Part shown: positions 50,488 to 60,941 of the stretch, piece after piece
How the letters are laid out: the number at the start of each line of letters is the position of its first letter
Position numbering within the stretch: position 1 is the first letter of the stretch
DNA from: Nocardiopsis terrae
GTDB taxonomy: Bacteria > Actinomycetota > Actinomycetes > Streptosporangiales > Streptosporangiaceae
Assembly (NCBI RefSeq): GCF_014651695.1
Contig: NZ_BMXJ01000002.1
Coordinates: forward strand, 620,001-684,000
Length of the DNA stretch: 64,000 nucleotides
Direction of reading: 5' to 3'
Translations under genes and position numbers: made by a program
Notes under the pieces: generated by a model
Told to the model about the DNA's origin: nothing
The model's input: the letters and a program-made list of their open reading frames with translations, nothing else
The model's database searches: none

Positions 50488-51387
50488 CTACACCAGGAAG
50501 AAGTCCCTGGCGGCCTTGGCGATTCCCTCGGTGTCCAGACCGTGCGCCCTGGCGTGCTCGGCCGGGGTGCCGTAGGCGCGCAGTTCGGTGTCCCTGGGCA
50601 CGCCCAGGGACAGCTGGCGGTGGCGCCGGTCGGCCAGGGCCTCGGAGACCTCGTGGGCGGAGGTCCCCCGCAGGTAGGGCTCGACCAGGAGCACGTCGGC
50701 GTTGCCCGCGGCGGCGGCCAGGGTGCTGAGCCCCTCCCGGTCGAAGGGGCGCACCGTGGAGGTGTAGGCGACGGTGACGTCGAGGTCCGCGGTGGCCTCC
50801 AGCACCCGGTCCAGCATCGGGCCGACCGCGACCACCACCCCGGCGGAGCGGGGCGAGCCCGTGCGCAGGACGTGCAGGCGGGGGCCGACCGGCAGGGCCG
50901 CCCGGTTCGAGGTGCCGGACAGCCGCAGGTAGGCGCGGTGGTCTCCCGGGATATCCAGTTCCAGGGCCTCGGAGGCCTCGTCGGGGTGGCCGGGGACGCG
51001 GACCGTCCAGCCGGGCAGGGTGTCCAGCAGGGCGATGTCGCCGGGCGACTGGTGCGTGCGTCCCGCCTCGGCGGCGTCGTAGGAGCCCCCGATGCTCACC
51101 AGCACCGCCCCCGCGTCCTGGTGCCCGAGGTCGAGCTTGATCTGTTCGAAGGGGCGCTCGACGAGGAAGGGCGCGTAGCTGTGCACGACGGGCCGCATCC
51201 CGGTGAGCGCCAGCCCTCCGGCGACCCCGATCATGGCCTGTTCCCGGATGCCCAGGTCGATGACGCGGTCCGGGTACCTCGCGGCCGAGCGCCGGAACAT
51301 ACCGGAGGAGATGACGGCGAGGACGAGTGCGGTGCGGGGGTCCTGTTCCAGGGCCCGGTTGACGGTGGCGGCGAAGGTCTCACGCAT
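50488..51387 (-). CDS. Transketolase-like C-terminal subunit
   Basis: A 299-residue protein that corresponds to the pyrimidine-binding and C-terminal domains of transketolase. The catalytic Glu that activates thiamine diphosphate is in DLGIREQAMIGVAGGLAL near residue 48, and RPVVHSYAPFLVERPFEQIK and GGSYDAAEAGRTHQSPGDIAL follow in family order. It is translated with the N-terminal subunit gene 12 bases upstream. Such split pairs form two-subunit enzymes in many bacteria and often serve special pathways rather than the pentose phosphate pathway. The substrate is not known. Confidence 0.85.
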   Translation of the reverse strand: MRETFAATVNRALEQDPRTALVLAVISSGMFRRSAARYPDRVIDLGIREQAMIGVAGGLALTGMRPVVHSYAPFLVERPFEQIKLDLGHQDAGAVLVSIGGSYDAAEAGRTHQSPGDIALLDTLPGWTVRVPGHPDEASEALELDIPGDHRAYLRLSGTSNRAALPVGPRLHVLRTGSPRSAGVVVAVGPMLDRVLEATADLDVTVAYTSTVRPFDREGLSTLAAAAGNADVLLVEPYLRGTSAHEVSEALADRRHRQLSLGVPRDTELRAYGTPAEHARAHGLDTEGIAKAARDFFLV

Positions 51388-51399
51388 GGCCGGTGCTCC

Positions 51400-52110
51400 T
51401 CAGCTTCCGTTGCGGACGCGGGCGACGACGGCCAGCGGCCGTCCGTCGCGGGTACGGGTGAAGGCCTCGTCGAGTGCGTCGTGGTCGCGCCCGTTCACCT
51501 CACGGACCGCCCACCCCTCGACCTCGAAACGGCGCCCGACCCCTCCGGGCCAACCGTGCTGCGCGGAGGCGTTGTCGATGACCACGACGGTCAGGTTGTC
51601 CGCGCCCAGACGGCCCGCGGCGGCGATGGCCTCGTGGTTGCTGCCCTCGTCGAGTTCCCCGTCGCCGACGAGGACCACCACGCGGGGTTCGGTTCGGTCG
51701 GCCCTGCGGACGCCCCGGGCGCGCAGTCCCAGGGCGGTGCCCAGGCCCAGGGGCAGCCCGTGGCCCAGGGAGCCGCTGCCGATCTCCGCCCCGGGGACCA
51801 GGACGCGGTCGGGGTGGTGGCCGAGCGGGGAGTCGAAGGCGGTCCAGCCGCGCAGGGTGGGCACGTCGAGGAAGCCCTTGGCGGCGAGTACGGCGTAGAA
51901 GGCGGCCGGGCCGTGCCCCTTGGAGAGCAGGAAGCGGTCCCGGGCCGGGTCCTCGGCGGTGTCGGGGGTGACCTCGAGGACCCGGTCGTAGAGCACCCAG
52001 AGCACGTCGAGGGTGGAGACGGAAGCCCCGTTGTGCTTCTCGTCACCCTCCATGAGCCCGATGAGCGCCGGAAGGTCGGCGTACCTGGAGAAGGTGGCTG
52101 TGGTCGTCAT
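51400..52110 (-). CDS. Transketolase-like N-terminal (thiamine diphosphate-binding) subunit
   Basis: A 236-residue protein matching the pyrophosphate-binding domain of transketolase. KGHGPAAFYAVLAAKG near residue 61, GSGSLGHGLPLGLGTALGLR near 101, and the ThDP/Mg motif GDGELDEGSNHEAI...N near 137-165 are visible. ATG 52110 is chosen because a SoxR-like promoter places transcription start on it. No MerR-family gene lies nearby to identify the inducer. With the C-terminal subunit it should make a complete ThDP enzyme that moves two-carbon units, perhaps for a carbonyl compound. Confidence 0.85.
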   Translation of the reverse strand: MTTTATFSRYADLPALIGLMEGDEKHNGASVSTLDVLWVLYDRVLEVTPDTAEDPARDRFLLSKGHGPAAFYAVLAAKGFLDVPTLRGWTAFDSPLGHHPDRVLVPGAEIGSGSLGHGLPLGLGTALGLRARGVRRADRTEPRVVVLVGDGELDEGSNHEAIAAAGRLGADNLTVVVIDNASAQHGWPGGVGRRFEVEGWAVREVNGRDHDALDEAFTRTRDGRPLAVVARVRNGS

Positions 52111-52116
52111 GCCGCC

Positions 52117-52147
52117 AGTGTTCTTCCTCAACAAAGGTTGAGGTCAA
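52117..52147 (-). promoter_or_regulatory. MerR/SoxR-type promoter with 19-bp spacer in front of the transketolase pair
   Basis: On the minus strand: -35 TTGACC (52147-52142), a 19-base spacer, and AACACT at the -10 position (52122-52117). The spacer is filled by a perfect dyad CCTCAAC-CTTT-GTTGAGG (52143-52126). This matches the layout of the E. coli soxS promoter and other MerR-family targets, where an over-long spacer is untwisted by the activator. +1 would fall on the ATG at 52110. Confidence 0.65.
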
Positions 52148-52206
52148 TTGGCGGAGACCCTTCCATGCCGGAGAAATCGAAGGTGATTTAACTCACAACA
52201 CAACAA

Positions 52207-53157
52207 TCACAGGACGGTGCTGCCGGGGACGTCCCCGTCCGCAGGGACCACCTGCTCGCACAGCCCCGTCGACCGCAGGGCGGCCACCACCCCGGCCTCG
52301 CGCTCGGCGACCTCGTCGGGGTCCTCGTCCCCGCCGCCGAGCAGGAACGCGCAGGTGGGCCCGGAACCGGACACCAGGGCCCCGAGGGCTCCGGCCGAGC
52401 GCCCCGCCTCCAGGGTCCGCTCGAGCTCGGGCAGCAGGGACAGCGCGGCGGGCTGGAGGTCGTTGCTCAGGGCGCGGCCCAGGGCCCGGGCCCCGCCGCC
52501 GGCCAGGGCCTTCTCCAGGGCGGCGTCCAGGCGCGGCTCGGGGGCGTCCGGACGCAGGCGGTCGTACTCACCGAAGACGTCGGCCGTGGACAGACCGCGG
52601 GTGGAGAGCGCGAAGACCCAGCGGAACCGCCCCGGGCTCGCCAGGGGCTCCAGGAGCTCACCGCGCCCGGTACCCACCGCCGTGTCCCCGACCAGACCGA
52701 AGGCCACGTCACTGCCCAGCCGGGCGGCGAGTTCGAGGAGGCGTTCCCGGGGCAGGCCACAGCCCCACAGGCGGTCACAGGCCACCAGGGCGGCCGCGGC
52801 GTCCGCACTGCCTCCGGCCATGCCCCCGGCCACCGGGATGCGCTTGTCGATGTGGATGTCGACGGGAGAACCGGCCCCCGTCTCCTCTGCCAGCAGCGTC
52901 GCGGCACGGGCAGCGAGGTTGCTCCCGTCCAGCGGCACTCTGGCCAGGTGCGACTCCGACTGGCCGGCGGCGGTCAACTCGGTGAGGGCACGCGACTGAC
53001 GCGGCGGCGCCGCCTTGACGGTAACCTCGTCGAACAGCGAGACGGCGTGGAACACGTTGACGAGGGCGTGGAATCCGTCCTCGCGTCTGGGCCCCACCGC
53101 CAACTGGAGGTTCACCTTCGCGGGTACCCGCACGGTTACGGTGGTATTAACGGTCAC
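52207..53157 (-). CDS. ispE: 4-diphosphocytidyl-2-C-methyl-D-erythritol kinase
   Basis: GHMP kinase of the MEP isoprenoid pathway. The 316-residue protein starts VRVPAKVNLQLAVGPRREDGFH (the substrate Lys/Asn block), has the ATP loop PVAGGMAGGSADAAAALVA near residue 105, ACGLPRE/LGSDVAFGLVG near 145, and the late GALVSGSGPTCAFLL loop. GTG 53157 is chosen because GGGGA lies just upstream and the family begins there. The MEP-pathway product also feeds undecaprenyl phosphate. The 259 bases to the kinase gene are a divergent promoter region. Confidence 0.94.
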   Translation of the reverse strand: MTVNTTVTVRVPAKVNLQLAVGPRREDGFHALVNVFHAVSLFDEVTVKAAPPRQSRALTELTAAGQSESHLARVPLDGSNLAARAATLLAEETGAGSPVDIHIDKRIPVAGGMAGGSADAAAALVACDRLWGCGLPRERLLELAARLGSDVAFGLVGDTAVGTGRGELLEPLASPGRFRWVFALSTRGLSTADVFGEYDRLRPDAPEPRLDAALEKALAGGGARALGRALSNDLQPAALSLLPELERTLEAGRSAGALGALVSGSGPTCAFLLGGGDEDPDEVAEREAGVVAALRSTGLCEQVVPADGDVPGSTVL

Positions 53158-53416
53158 GAGTCCCCAATCGTAAAGGAACCCCCACCTTGCGTGAACACAC
53201 ACCCCCGCACGGGGTCCGCCGTGTTCACCGCATCCCACCGGCGCGGACACCGGCGCCGAGGAGGGCGGGACCCGGCGGTCCGGGATTCGTCACCACTGTC
53301 ATGTCAGTTACCGCCCGACCCCCGAACGGCCCGATCCGGCCCGTGAGTGGGAATCAGGGCACAAACACCGCTACCTTGGGGCAAGGCGGAGTTTGGACAC
53401 CGTCGGGGAGGGTCGC

Positions 53417-55267
53417 TTGCCGTCGGATGGGCTCCCGAAGAACCTGGAACCGCTGGCCGCCGGAGATCCGGCCACCATCGGTCCCTACGTGCTGTCCGGG
53501 AAGCTGGGTAGTGGCGGCATGGGAACCGTCTACCTGGGCAGCACGCCGGAGAAGAACAACCAGGTAGCCATCAAGGTCATCCGCCCTGAGCTCGCCTTCG
53601 ACGAGCAGACCAGGGCGCGCTTTCGCGACGAGATGGAGAACGCCCGCAAGGTCGCCTCCTTCTGCACCGCCAAGGTGCTCGACCACGGGACGTTCGAGAA
53701 CCGTCCCTACATGGTCACCGAGTACATCGCGGGCACGGCCCTGGCCGAGCACATAGCGGAGAACGGTCCCCTGGACTCCTCCACGCTGCACGGGTTCGCC
53801 CTGGGCGTGGCCGCCGCGCTCGCGGCCATCCACCGCACCGGGCTGGTCCACCGCGACCTCAAGCCCGCCAACGTACTGCTCTCGCTGTCCGGCCCCCGGG
53901 TGATCGACTTCGGTATCGCGCGCGCGATGAACACCGCGACCAACCACACCCAGACCGGCATCGTCATGGGCAGCCCCGGCTGGATGGCGCCCGAACAACT
54001 GCTGGAGGAGCAGGTCACCACCTCGGCGGACATCTTCGCCTGGGGCTGTCTGGTGGCCTTCGCCGGCAACGGCACGCACCCCTTCGGCAACGGCGACGCG
54101 ATGACGCTCGGCAAACGGGTCCTGTTCGCCGAACCGCAGATCGGCAACCTCGACAGCCCGCTGGACCGCCTGGTGACCCGGGCCCTGGCCAAGGAACCGG
54201 GCCGTCGGCCCACCGCCCAGGACCTCCTCCTGGAACTCGCGGGCGGCGAGGACACCACCAACCCCAACGACATGGTCTCCCACGCCCTGCACCAGTCGTG
54301 GCGGCCCAACCTGCCCCCGATGCCGCCCGGGCCGCCGCCCGGCATGCCCCACCCGGCGCACCAGACCATGACCGGGATGCGTCATCCGGTCCCCGGCCCC
54401 TACCAGGCCCCGCCGCAGATGCCGCCCCCCGCCCACCAGACCGGCAACTTCGCCCGTTCCCAGCAGGGGCCGCCCCCGGGCCACCCCGCGGCGGGACACC
54501 CGCCCGGTCCGCCGCCGGGCGGCCACGGCCAGCAGCGCCGTCCGCCACCCGGCCCGCCACCCGCACAGCACCCCGCGGCCACCGGCCCCATCCCGATGGT
54601 GCCGCCCCCCGCGGAGCAGCAGCGGGGACCCCAGCCGTACGTGCCGCCGGTCCCGCCGCCGCCGCACCGGCCCGCCGCCCCCGGCAGGCGGAACGGACTC
54701 TACTGGGGTCTGTTCCTGGGCGCCGTCGGCCTCGTCCTGGCCCTCGTCCTGCTGATCACCTTCGTCGTCAGGAACGTGGACTTCGGCAGCGGTGGCACCC
54801 AGCAGGAGGAGACCGGCGACTCCGTCCCCGGGCCGACCGTGCCCGACGACGGCCTCGGTGACGCGGAGCCCACCGAGCAGGACGGCACCGGGGTCTCCGA
54901 GGACGGCGCGGTCCGGTATCGCGTCAACGACTTCCGCTGCGTCGACAACCTGCCGGGCCGATCGAACATCGACAACGGCCTGTACTGCATGGCCGACCTG
55001 GTCCTGGAGAACCTCGGCGACACCGCCGTCGTGTTCAGCTCGCGGGAACAGCAACTGGTGACCGACACCAACCGGTGGGTCACCGCGGACACCCCGACCG
55101 CGAGCGAGGAGAAGGCCGAACTGTGGTCGGCCGTCCCCTCCGGCGAGGAGGCCCAGGGCGAACTGGTGTTCAGTGTCCGGATCGACGAGGAGCCCGAGAT
55201 GCTGGCCCTCACCCACGCCCCGGACACCGAGCCCACCCGGATCGACGTCTTCCCGACCAGGGACTGA
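53417..55267 (+). CDS. Membrane Ser/Thr protein kinase with Pro-rich linker and extracytoplasmic DUF4352-like domain
   Basis: A 616-residue eukaryotic-type kinase. The kinase domain covers about residues 20-285: GSGGMGTVYLG (31-41), Lys53 in VAIKVI, HRDLKPANVLL near 145, DFGIARAMN and MGSPGWMAPEQLL. A Pro/Gly/Gln-rich linker (about 290-425) with several PPPGPPP-type repeats leads to one membrane helix (about 428-455) and an acidic outer part that ends in a beta-rich domain similar to DUF4352 (YRVNDFRCVDNL, YCMADLVLENLGDTAVVF). TTG 53417 has GGGGAGGG just upstream. No PASTA repeats, so the signal is not simply muropeptide. The FHA protein at 13330 is one possible reader. Confidence 0.88.
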   Translation: MPSDGLPKNLEPLAAGDPATIGPYVLSGKLGSGGMGTVYLGSTPEKNNQVAIKVIRPELAFDEQTRARFRDEMENARKVASFCTAKVLDHGTFENRPYMVTEYIAGTALAEHIAENGPLDSSTLHGFALGVAAALAAIHRTGLVHRDLKPANVLLSLSGPRVIDFGIARAMNTATNHTQTGIVMGSPGWMAPEQLLEEQVTTSADIFAWGCLVAFAGNGTHPFGNGDAMTLGKRVLFAEPQIGNLDSPLDRLVTRALAKEPGRRPTAQDLLLELAGGEDTTNPNDMVSHALHQSWRPNLPPMPPGPPPGMPHPAHQTMTGMRHPVPGPYQAPPQMPPPAHQTGNFARSQQGPPPGHPAAGHPPGPPPGGHGQQRRPPPGPPPAQHPAATGPIPMVPPPAEQQRGPQPYVPPVPPPPHRPAAPGRRNGLYWGLFLGAVGLVLALVLLITFVVRNVDFGSGGTQQEETGDSVPGPTVPDDGLGDAEPTEQDGTGVSEDGAVRYRVNDFRCVDNLPGRSNIDNGLYCMADLVLENLGDTAVVFSSREQQLVTDTNRWVTADTPTASEEKAELWSAVPSGEEAQGELVFSVRIDEEPEMLALTHAPDTEPTRIDVFPTRD

Positions 55268-55295
55268 CCACCGGAGCAGCGGCTCCCGGAACGGC

Positions 55296-55332
55296 GGCGG
55301 GGCCCGGCACACACGGTGTGCCGGGCCCCGCC
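55296..55332. terminator. Bidirectional terminator between the kinase gene and guaA
   Basis: A perfect 17-bp stem (GGCGGGGCCCGGCACAC and complement) with a 3-base loop, between convergent genes. Confidence 0.92.
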
Positions 55333-55348
55333 CATGTCCTGGGGAGCT

Positions 55349-56929
55349 CTACTCCCACTCGATGGTGCCCGGGGGCTTGCTGGTCACGTCCAGCGTCACC
55401 CGGTTGATCTCACGCACCTCGTTGGTGATCCGGTTGGAGATACGGGCGAGCACGTCGTAGGGCACCCGCGACCAGTCCGCGGTCATCGCGTCCTCGCTGC
55501 TGACCGGACGCAGCACCACGGGGTGGCCGTAGGTGCGGCCGTCACCCTGCACGCCCACCGAACGCACGTCGGCGAGCAGCACGACCGGGCACTGCCAGAT
55601 GTCGCGGTCCAGCCCGGCGCGGGTGAGCTCCTCACGGGCGATCGCGTCGGCCTCACGCAGGATCTCCAGGCGCTCCCGGTTCACCTCCCCGATGATCCGG
55701 ATGCCCAGGCCGGGACCGGGGAAGGGCTGGCGCCACACCATCTCGGGCGGCAGGCCCAGCTCCTCGCCGACCTTGCGCACCTCGTCCTTGAACAGCTCGC
55801 GCAACGGCTCCACCAGCGTGAACTGGAGGTCGTCGGGCAGCCCGCCCACGTTGTGGTGCGACTTGATGTTCGCGGTGCCGGTGCCCCCGCCGGACTCGAC
55901 GACGTCCGGGTACAGGGTGCCCTGGACCAGGAACTCGACCTCGGCGCCGCCGTCGCCGCCCTCGGAGACGACCTCACGGGCCGCCTGCTCGAAGACGCGG
56001 ATGAACTCACGGCCGATGATCTTGCGCTTCTCCTCGGGGTCGCTCACCCCGGCCAGCGCGGACAGGAAGCGCTCCTCGGCGTCGACCACCTTCAGCTTGG
56101 CGCCGGTGATCGCGACGAAGTCCTTCTCGACCTGCTCGGCCTCGCCCTTGCGGAGCAGGCCGTGGTCGACGAACACACAGGTGAGCTGGTCGCCCACGGC
56201 GCGCTGCACCAGGGCCCCGGCCACGGCGGAGTCCACACCGCCGCTGAGACCGCAGATGACGCGCTTGTCGCCGATCTGCCCGCGGATGCGCTCCAGCTGC
56301 TCCTCGACGATGTTCACCATCGTCCAGGTGGGACGGCACCCGGCGCCCTCGTAGAGGAATCGGCGCATCAGGTCCTGGCCGTGCTCGGTGTGCATCACCT
56401 CGGGGTGGAACTGCACGCCGAACAGGCGGCGGTCGGTGTCCTCGAAGGCGGCGACCGGGGCGCCGTCGGTGCTGGCGGTGCTCCTGAAGCCCTCGGGAGC
56501 CCGGACCACGGAGTCCCCGTGCGACATCCACACGCTCAGCCCCTCGGGCAGGCCCTCGAACAGCACGGAGTCGACCTCGGCGGACAGTTCGGTGCGGCCG
56601 AACTCGCTCAGGTCGGTCCTGTTCACGACCCCGCCCAGGGCGCGCGTCATGGCCTGGAAGCCGTAGCAGATACCGAAGGTCGGAACCCCGGTCTCGAAGA
56701 GCTCGGGCCCCACGCTCGGGGCGCCCTCGGCGTACACCGAGGAGGGGCCGCCGGAGAGGATGATGGCCTTGGGTTTCTTGGCGAGCATCTCCTCGACGGG
56801 CATGGTCGAGGGCACGATCTCGCTGTGCACGTGGCATTCCCGGACCCGCCGTGCGATCAGCTGCGCGTACTGCGCACCGAAGTCGACGACGAGGACGGTG
56901 TCGAACGTGCTGTCAGCACCAACGGACAC
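55349..56929 (-). CDS. guaA: GMP synthase (glutamine-hydrolysing)
   Basis: Aminates XMP to GMP. The 526-residue protein has the class I glutaminase domain ([18 protein letters not shown]; catalytic Cys88 in [16 protein letters not shown] near 178), the ATP pyrophosphatase domain ([16 protein letters not shown] near 235), and the dimerisation domain that ends [14 protein letters not shown] 56929 follows GGAAGG by 8 bases. It stands apart from the purN-purH-folD operon, as is common. galE lies upstream on the same strand behind its own terminator. Confidence 0.97.
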   Translation of the reverse strand: MSVGADSTFDTVLVVDFGAQYAQLIARRVRECHVHSEIVPSTMPVEEMLAKKPKAIILSGGPSSVYAEGAPSVGPELFETGVPTFGICYGFQAMTRALGGVVNRTDLSEFGRTELSAEVDSVLFEGLPEGLSVWMSHGDSVVRAPEGFRSTASTDGAPVAAFEDTDRRLFGVQFHPEVMHTEHGQDLMRRFLYEGAGCRPTWTMVNIVEEQLERIRGQIGDKRVICGLSGGVDSAVAGALVQRAVGDQLTCVFVDHGLLRKGEAEQVEKDFVAITGAKLKVVDAEERFLSALAGVSDPEEKRKIIGREFIRVFEQAAREVVSEGGDGGAEVEFLVQGTLYPDVVESGGGTGTANIKSHHNVGGLPDDLQFTLVEPLRELFKDEVRKVGEELGLPPEMVWRQPFPGPGLGIRIIGEVNRERLEILREADAIAREELTRAGLDRDIWQCPVVLLADVRSVGVQGDGRTYGHPVVLRPVSSEDAMTADWSRVPYDVLARISNRITNEVREINRVTLDVTSKPPGTIEWE

Positions 56930-57009
56930 GACGGAGGACCTTCCGCAGAAAAATGGGATGTCCGTCCAGTCTAGGGCGTTGCCCGGGGCCGGGGCGCACC
57001 GGCGGACGT

Positions 57010-57040
57010 GCCGCCCGGCACCCGGATCCGGCCGGGCGGC
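57010..57040. terminator. Terminator after galE
   Basis: A 10-bp perfect stem GCCGCCCGGC / GCCGGGCGGC, ten bases beyond the galE stop on the minus strand. Confidence 0.8.
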
Positions 57041-57049
57041 GGGGCCGCG

Positions 57050-58063
<1,014 letters not shown>

Positions 58064-58226
58064 CGATCTTCCCTGGGAGAGGGCTGTGCGGGCCCCTCCA
58101 GGATAGGGGCAGCCGCCGAGCCGTCCGGGGGCTCCGGGAGGGTGTCCCGGACGCGTGAGGGGGCGGACGCCCTCGCGGTGCCCGCCCCGTCACGGTTGGT
58201 CGGGATTCGGTTCCCGGCCCTGCGGC

Positions 58227-60665
58227 TCAGCCCCGCCCGGGCGAGGTGCTGCGCCGGGTGTCGATCCGCAGCACCTGCGGGTCGTGGTCGCTGACCTGGT
58301 CGTGGAACTCGGAGTTGATCCGGGCGACCTCGTAGTCGACCCGCCCGGCCAGGGCGCCGTTGACCAGGATGTGGTCGAGAGCCTGGGAGTTGCCGTCGTA
58401 GACGTAGTTGTACCGCTCCTGCGGCTCCGACAGCTCCACCATCGGGTTGGTGAGCGCACCGTCCCCGGTGAGGATGTCCAGGGTGGTGGAGAACTGGAAG
58501 TCGTTCAGGTCCCCCATCACCACCAGGTTGGCCTCGGGGTCCACCGCGAGGAGTTCGTCGGCGAACTCGCGGACCAGGGCGGCCTGCGCGTGGCGCTGGG
58601 TCTCGCTGACCCGCTCCGGCGGCTGGTTGACCCCGTGCAGGGCCTGGTCGCCGCCCTTGGAGTTGAAGTGGTTGGTGACCACGTACACGTCGCGGTTGAG
58701 CGCGCGGAAGTGGCCGACCAGCGGCTTGCGGCTGGACTCCCAGGCCTCGTCCTGCGGGGCGATCCGGCCCGGGGAGACGGACAGCTCGGCGCCGCGCCCG
58801 CCCTCCAGGACCTCGACGGAGGTGGTGGCGTCGCCGCCCGCCGCGTCGACGTAGCGGACCCGGTCCGGGTTGAAGAGGAAGGCGTTGCGGATGTTGCCGC
58901 CCGGCTGGCCGCCGTCCTGCTTGTCCTCGGGGCTGATCTGGCGCCACTCGTAGACGGGCCCGCCCGCGGCCGCGATGGCCCCGGTGAGGCGGTCCAGGGT
59001 CACGTCGGCGTCCACGGTGCCGTCGTCACTCGCGCTGCTGTTGTCCTGGATCTCCTCCAGCCCGACGATGTCGGGTGAGCCCAGGTAGTCCACGAAGCCC
59101 TCGGCCAGGGCGTCGAAGTCGGCCTGGTCGTCCGCGCCGCCGAGGTTCTCGACGTTGTACGTGGCGACGCTGATCTCGTGCCGCTCGGTCTCCCGGACCG
59201 GGGTGCGCTCCAGACCGCCGGGCACGTGCTCGCCCAGGGTGGTGGCGCGGACCAGGTAGCCGCCGAACCGGCTGTAGTAGACCGGGCCCTCGGTGACCCC
59301 GGCGAGGGTGTCGCCGACGTTCGCGTTCGGGAACGGGCGCACGTCCCGGTCCAGGAGGGACTCGATCTTCACCCGGCCGCTGTTGGGCTCCTCGTAGGAG
59401 CCGTAGCGGACGCCCCCGTTGGCCGTGGGGTTCTCGTCGGGCCGGGTGGTCACCCACAGGGCGTCGTAGCCGTCGGTGGCGCCGATGACCGGGGCGTCCT
59501 CCACCCGGACGCGCATGTGTTCGTGGGCCTCCCAGAAGTCCAGTGCGTACTCGTCGGGTCGCAGCTCCAGATCCGTGATGTCGCCGCCGTGGTCCGGGGC
59601 GTAGGTCCCGGGGACGGCGTCGGCGTCGAGCAGGACCGACTCGGGCAGGTCGTTGCCCCGGGAGACGGTGGTCCACCGGGCCCGGTCGAGCTGGGTGATG
59701 CTCTGGGCTCCGCTCTGGGGGCGGTACTCGCTGACCCGTCCGGCGACCAGGACCTCGTCGCCGACCGCGACGTCGGGGGTGGTGGAGCCGGTGAAGACGA
59801 ACAGCGCCTCGCTGGTGCGGGGGTCGCCGTCGCCCTCGGGGTCCTGGAACCAGAAGCCCTGGGCACTGCCGAAGGCGTTGACCGCGGTGACCACGCCGGA
59901 CAGGCCGGAGACCTCCTCGCCCACGTGGGGCGAGGTCCGGCCGGTCCCCTGGATGTCGTGGACGGCCAGGTCACCGGGTTCGACCGGGTCCCCGGGGTCG
60001 CCGCCGCCGGGGTCCCCGACCGTCTCGCCCGCGCTGTTGACGGGGTTCGGTTCCGCCACGGTGAAGTCGGCGGAGTTGTTCCCGGTGTCGGTGAAGGCGG
60101 TGTCCCGGGAGGCCGAGGTGGTGTTGCTGGTTCCCGCAGCGGGCGAGGTGGCGTGTACCACGGCGCCGCCGTAGCCCACCACGTCGATGATGCTTCCGTC
60201 CTCGGCGCAGGTCGCTGCGGTGCGGCACTCGACGGGGTCGGTGCCCTCCACCAGGAGGACGGCCCCGGCGGTGGCCGACATGTTGGTGTTTCCGGTGTCG
60301 TCGGGTTCGGGCAGTTCGGTGGTGCCGCCCCTGCCCGCCGACTGCCGGATCAGGTGGTGCCCGTCCGCGGGGATGCTGCCGTCGAGCGGGGTGACCTGGA
60401 CCCGGGTGGCGTCGCCGGGCCGTGCCGGGAGGTACTGCACGCTCCACCCGGACAGGTCGACGGCCGTGTCGGTGGGGTTGCCCAGCTCGACGAAGTCGTG
60501 CCGCAGTTCGGCTCCGCTGTTGCCACCGCCGCCGTACACCTCGCTGATGACCGGACCGTCGGCCGCGGCCAGGGCTGGCACCGGGGCGAGCAGGCCCGCG
60601 GCCAGGGCTGCCGCCGCGACCGCCGCCGAGGCACGGGTTGTGGGTCTGGAGGGAGTTGGGGACAC
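58227..60665 (-). CDS. Secreted endonuclease/exonuclease/phosphatase-family nuclease with lamin-tail domain
   Basis: An 812-residue exported protein. The signal peptide (TTRASAAVAAAALAAGLLAP to PALA) is followed by a lamin-tail domain (VISEVYGGGGNSGAELRHDF to about residue 190), an OB-fold-like part (QGTGRTSPHVGEEVSGLSGV, GFWFQDPEGDGDPRTSEALF), and a C-terminal EEP nuclease from about residue 500: ATYNVENLGG, VGLEEIQDNS (catalytic Glu), VTNHFNSKGG, VVMGDLNDFQ and SDHDPQVLRI. The order matches ExeM/NucH-type extracellular DNases that use Ca/Mg. GTG 60665 has GGAG 5 bases upstream. Probable nutrient phosphate or biofilm DNA role. Confidence 0.88.
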   Translation of the reverse strand: MSPTPSRPTTRASAAVAAAALAAGLLAPVPALAAADGPVISEVYGGGGNSGAELRHDFVELGNPTDTAVDLSGWSVQYLPARPGDATRVQVTPLDGSIPADGHHLIRQSAGRGGTTELPEPDDTGNTNMSATAGAVLLVEGTDPVECRTAATCAEDGSIIDVVGYGGAVVHATSPAAGTSNTTSASRDTAFTDTGNNSADFTVAEPNPVNSAGETVGDPGGGDPGDPVEPGDLAVHDIQGTGRTSPHVGEEVSGLSGVVTAVNAFGSAQGFWFQDPEGDGDPRTSEALFVFTGSTTPDVAVGDEVLVAGRVSEYRPQSGAQSITQLDRARWTTVSRGNDLPESVLLDADAVPGTYAPDHGGDITDLELRPDEYALDFWEAHEHMRVRVEDAPVIGATDGYDALWVTTRPDENPTANGGVRYGSYEEPNSGRVKIESLLDRDVRPFPNANVGDTLAGVTEGPVYYSRFGGYLVRATTLGEHVPGGLERTPVRETERHEISVATYNVENLGGADDQADFDALAEGFVDYLGSPDIVGLEEIQDNSSASDDGTVDADVTLDRLTGAIAAAGGPVYEWRQISPEDKQDGGQPGGNIRNAFLFNPDRVRYVDAAGGDATTSVEVLEGGRGAELSVSPGRIAPQDEAWESSRKPLVGHFRALNRDVYVVTNHFNSKGGDQALHGVNQPPERVSETQRHAQAALVREFADELLAVDPEANLVVMGDLNDFQFSTTLDILTGDGALTNPMVELSEPQERYNYVYDGNSQALDHILVNGALAGRVDYEVARINSEFHDQVSDHDPQVLRIDTRRSTSPGRG

Positions 60666-60899
60666 GCCTGCTCCGATTTCTCCGGGGGTCTGGTGCGGCC
60701 ACATCATGGCGCTCGCGGATGTCCGCCCGAAAGAGACGACGTGAAAAGAAGGCGGCCCGGTGCCCGATTGTTGTGATCACACGACAACCGAGAGCTCTGA
60801 CTTCGGTGTGATCCTCCAAAGCCCGGGCTCCCGGGGTCGGGCGACCGAGTCACTGGTCCGGACCGGTCCAACCGCCGGGTCCGCCGCCCGCCCCGGAGG

Positions 60900-60926
60900 G
60901 GGCGGGGCGCACGAGGTGCCCCGCCC
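60900..60926. terminator. Terminator after pnkp
   Basis: GGGCGGGG (60900-60907) and CAC (60910-60912) pair with GTG (60916-60918) and CCCCGCCC (60919-60926) across a 2-base bulge, 16 bases past the pnkp stop. Nothing else is recognised in the 276-base gap. Confidence 0.7.
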
Positions 60927-60941
60927 GTCGGTCCCGCACGG

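Noticed and set aside
48283..52191. Plus-strand open frame of 1302 codons.
   Set aside because: It is antisense to the ABC-F and transketolase genes; composition is Gly/Val/Arg/Asp-biased with no recognisable domain.
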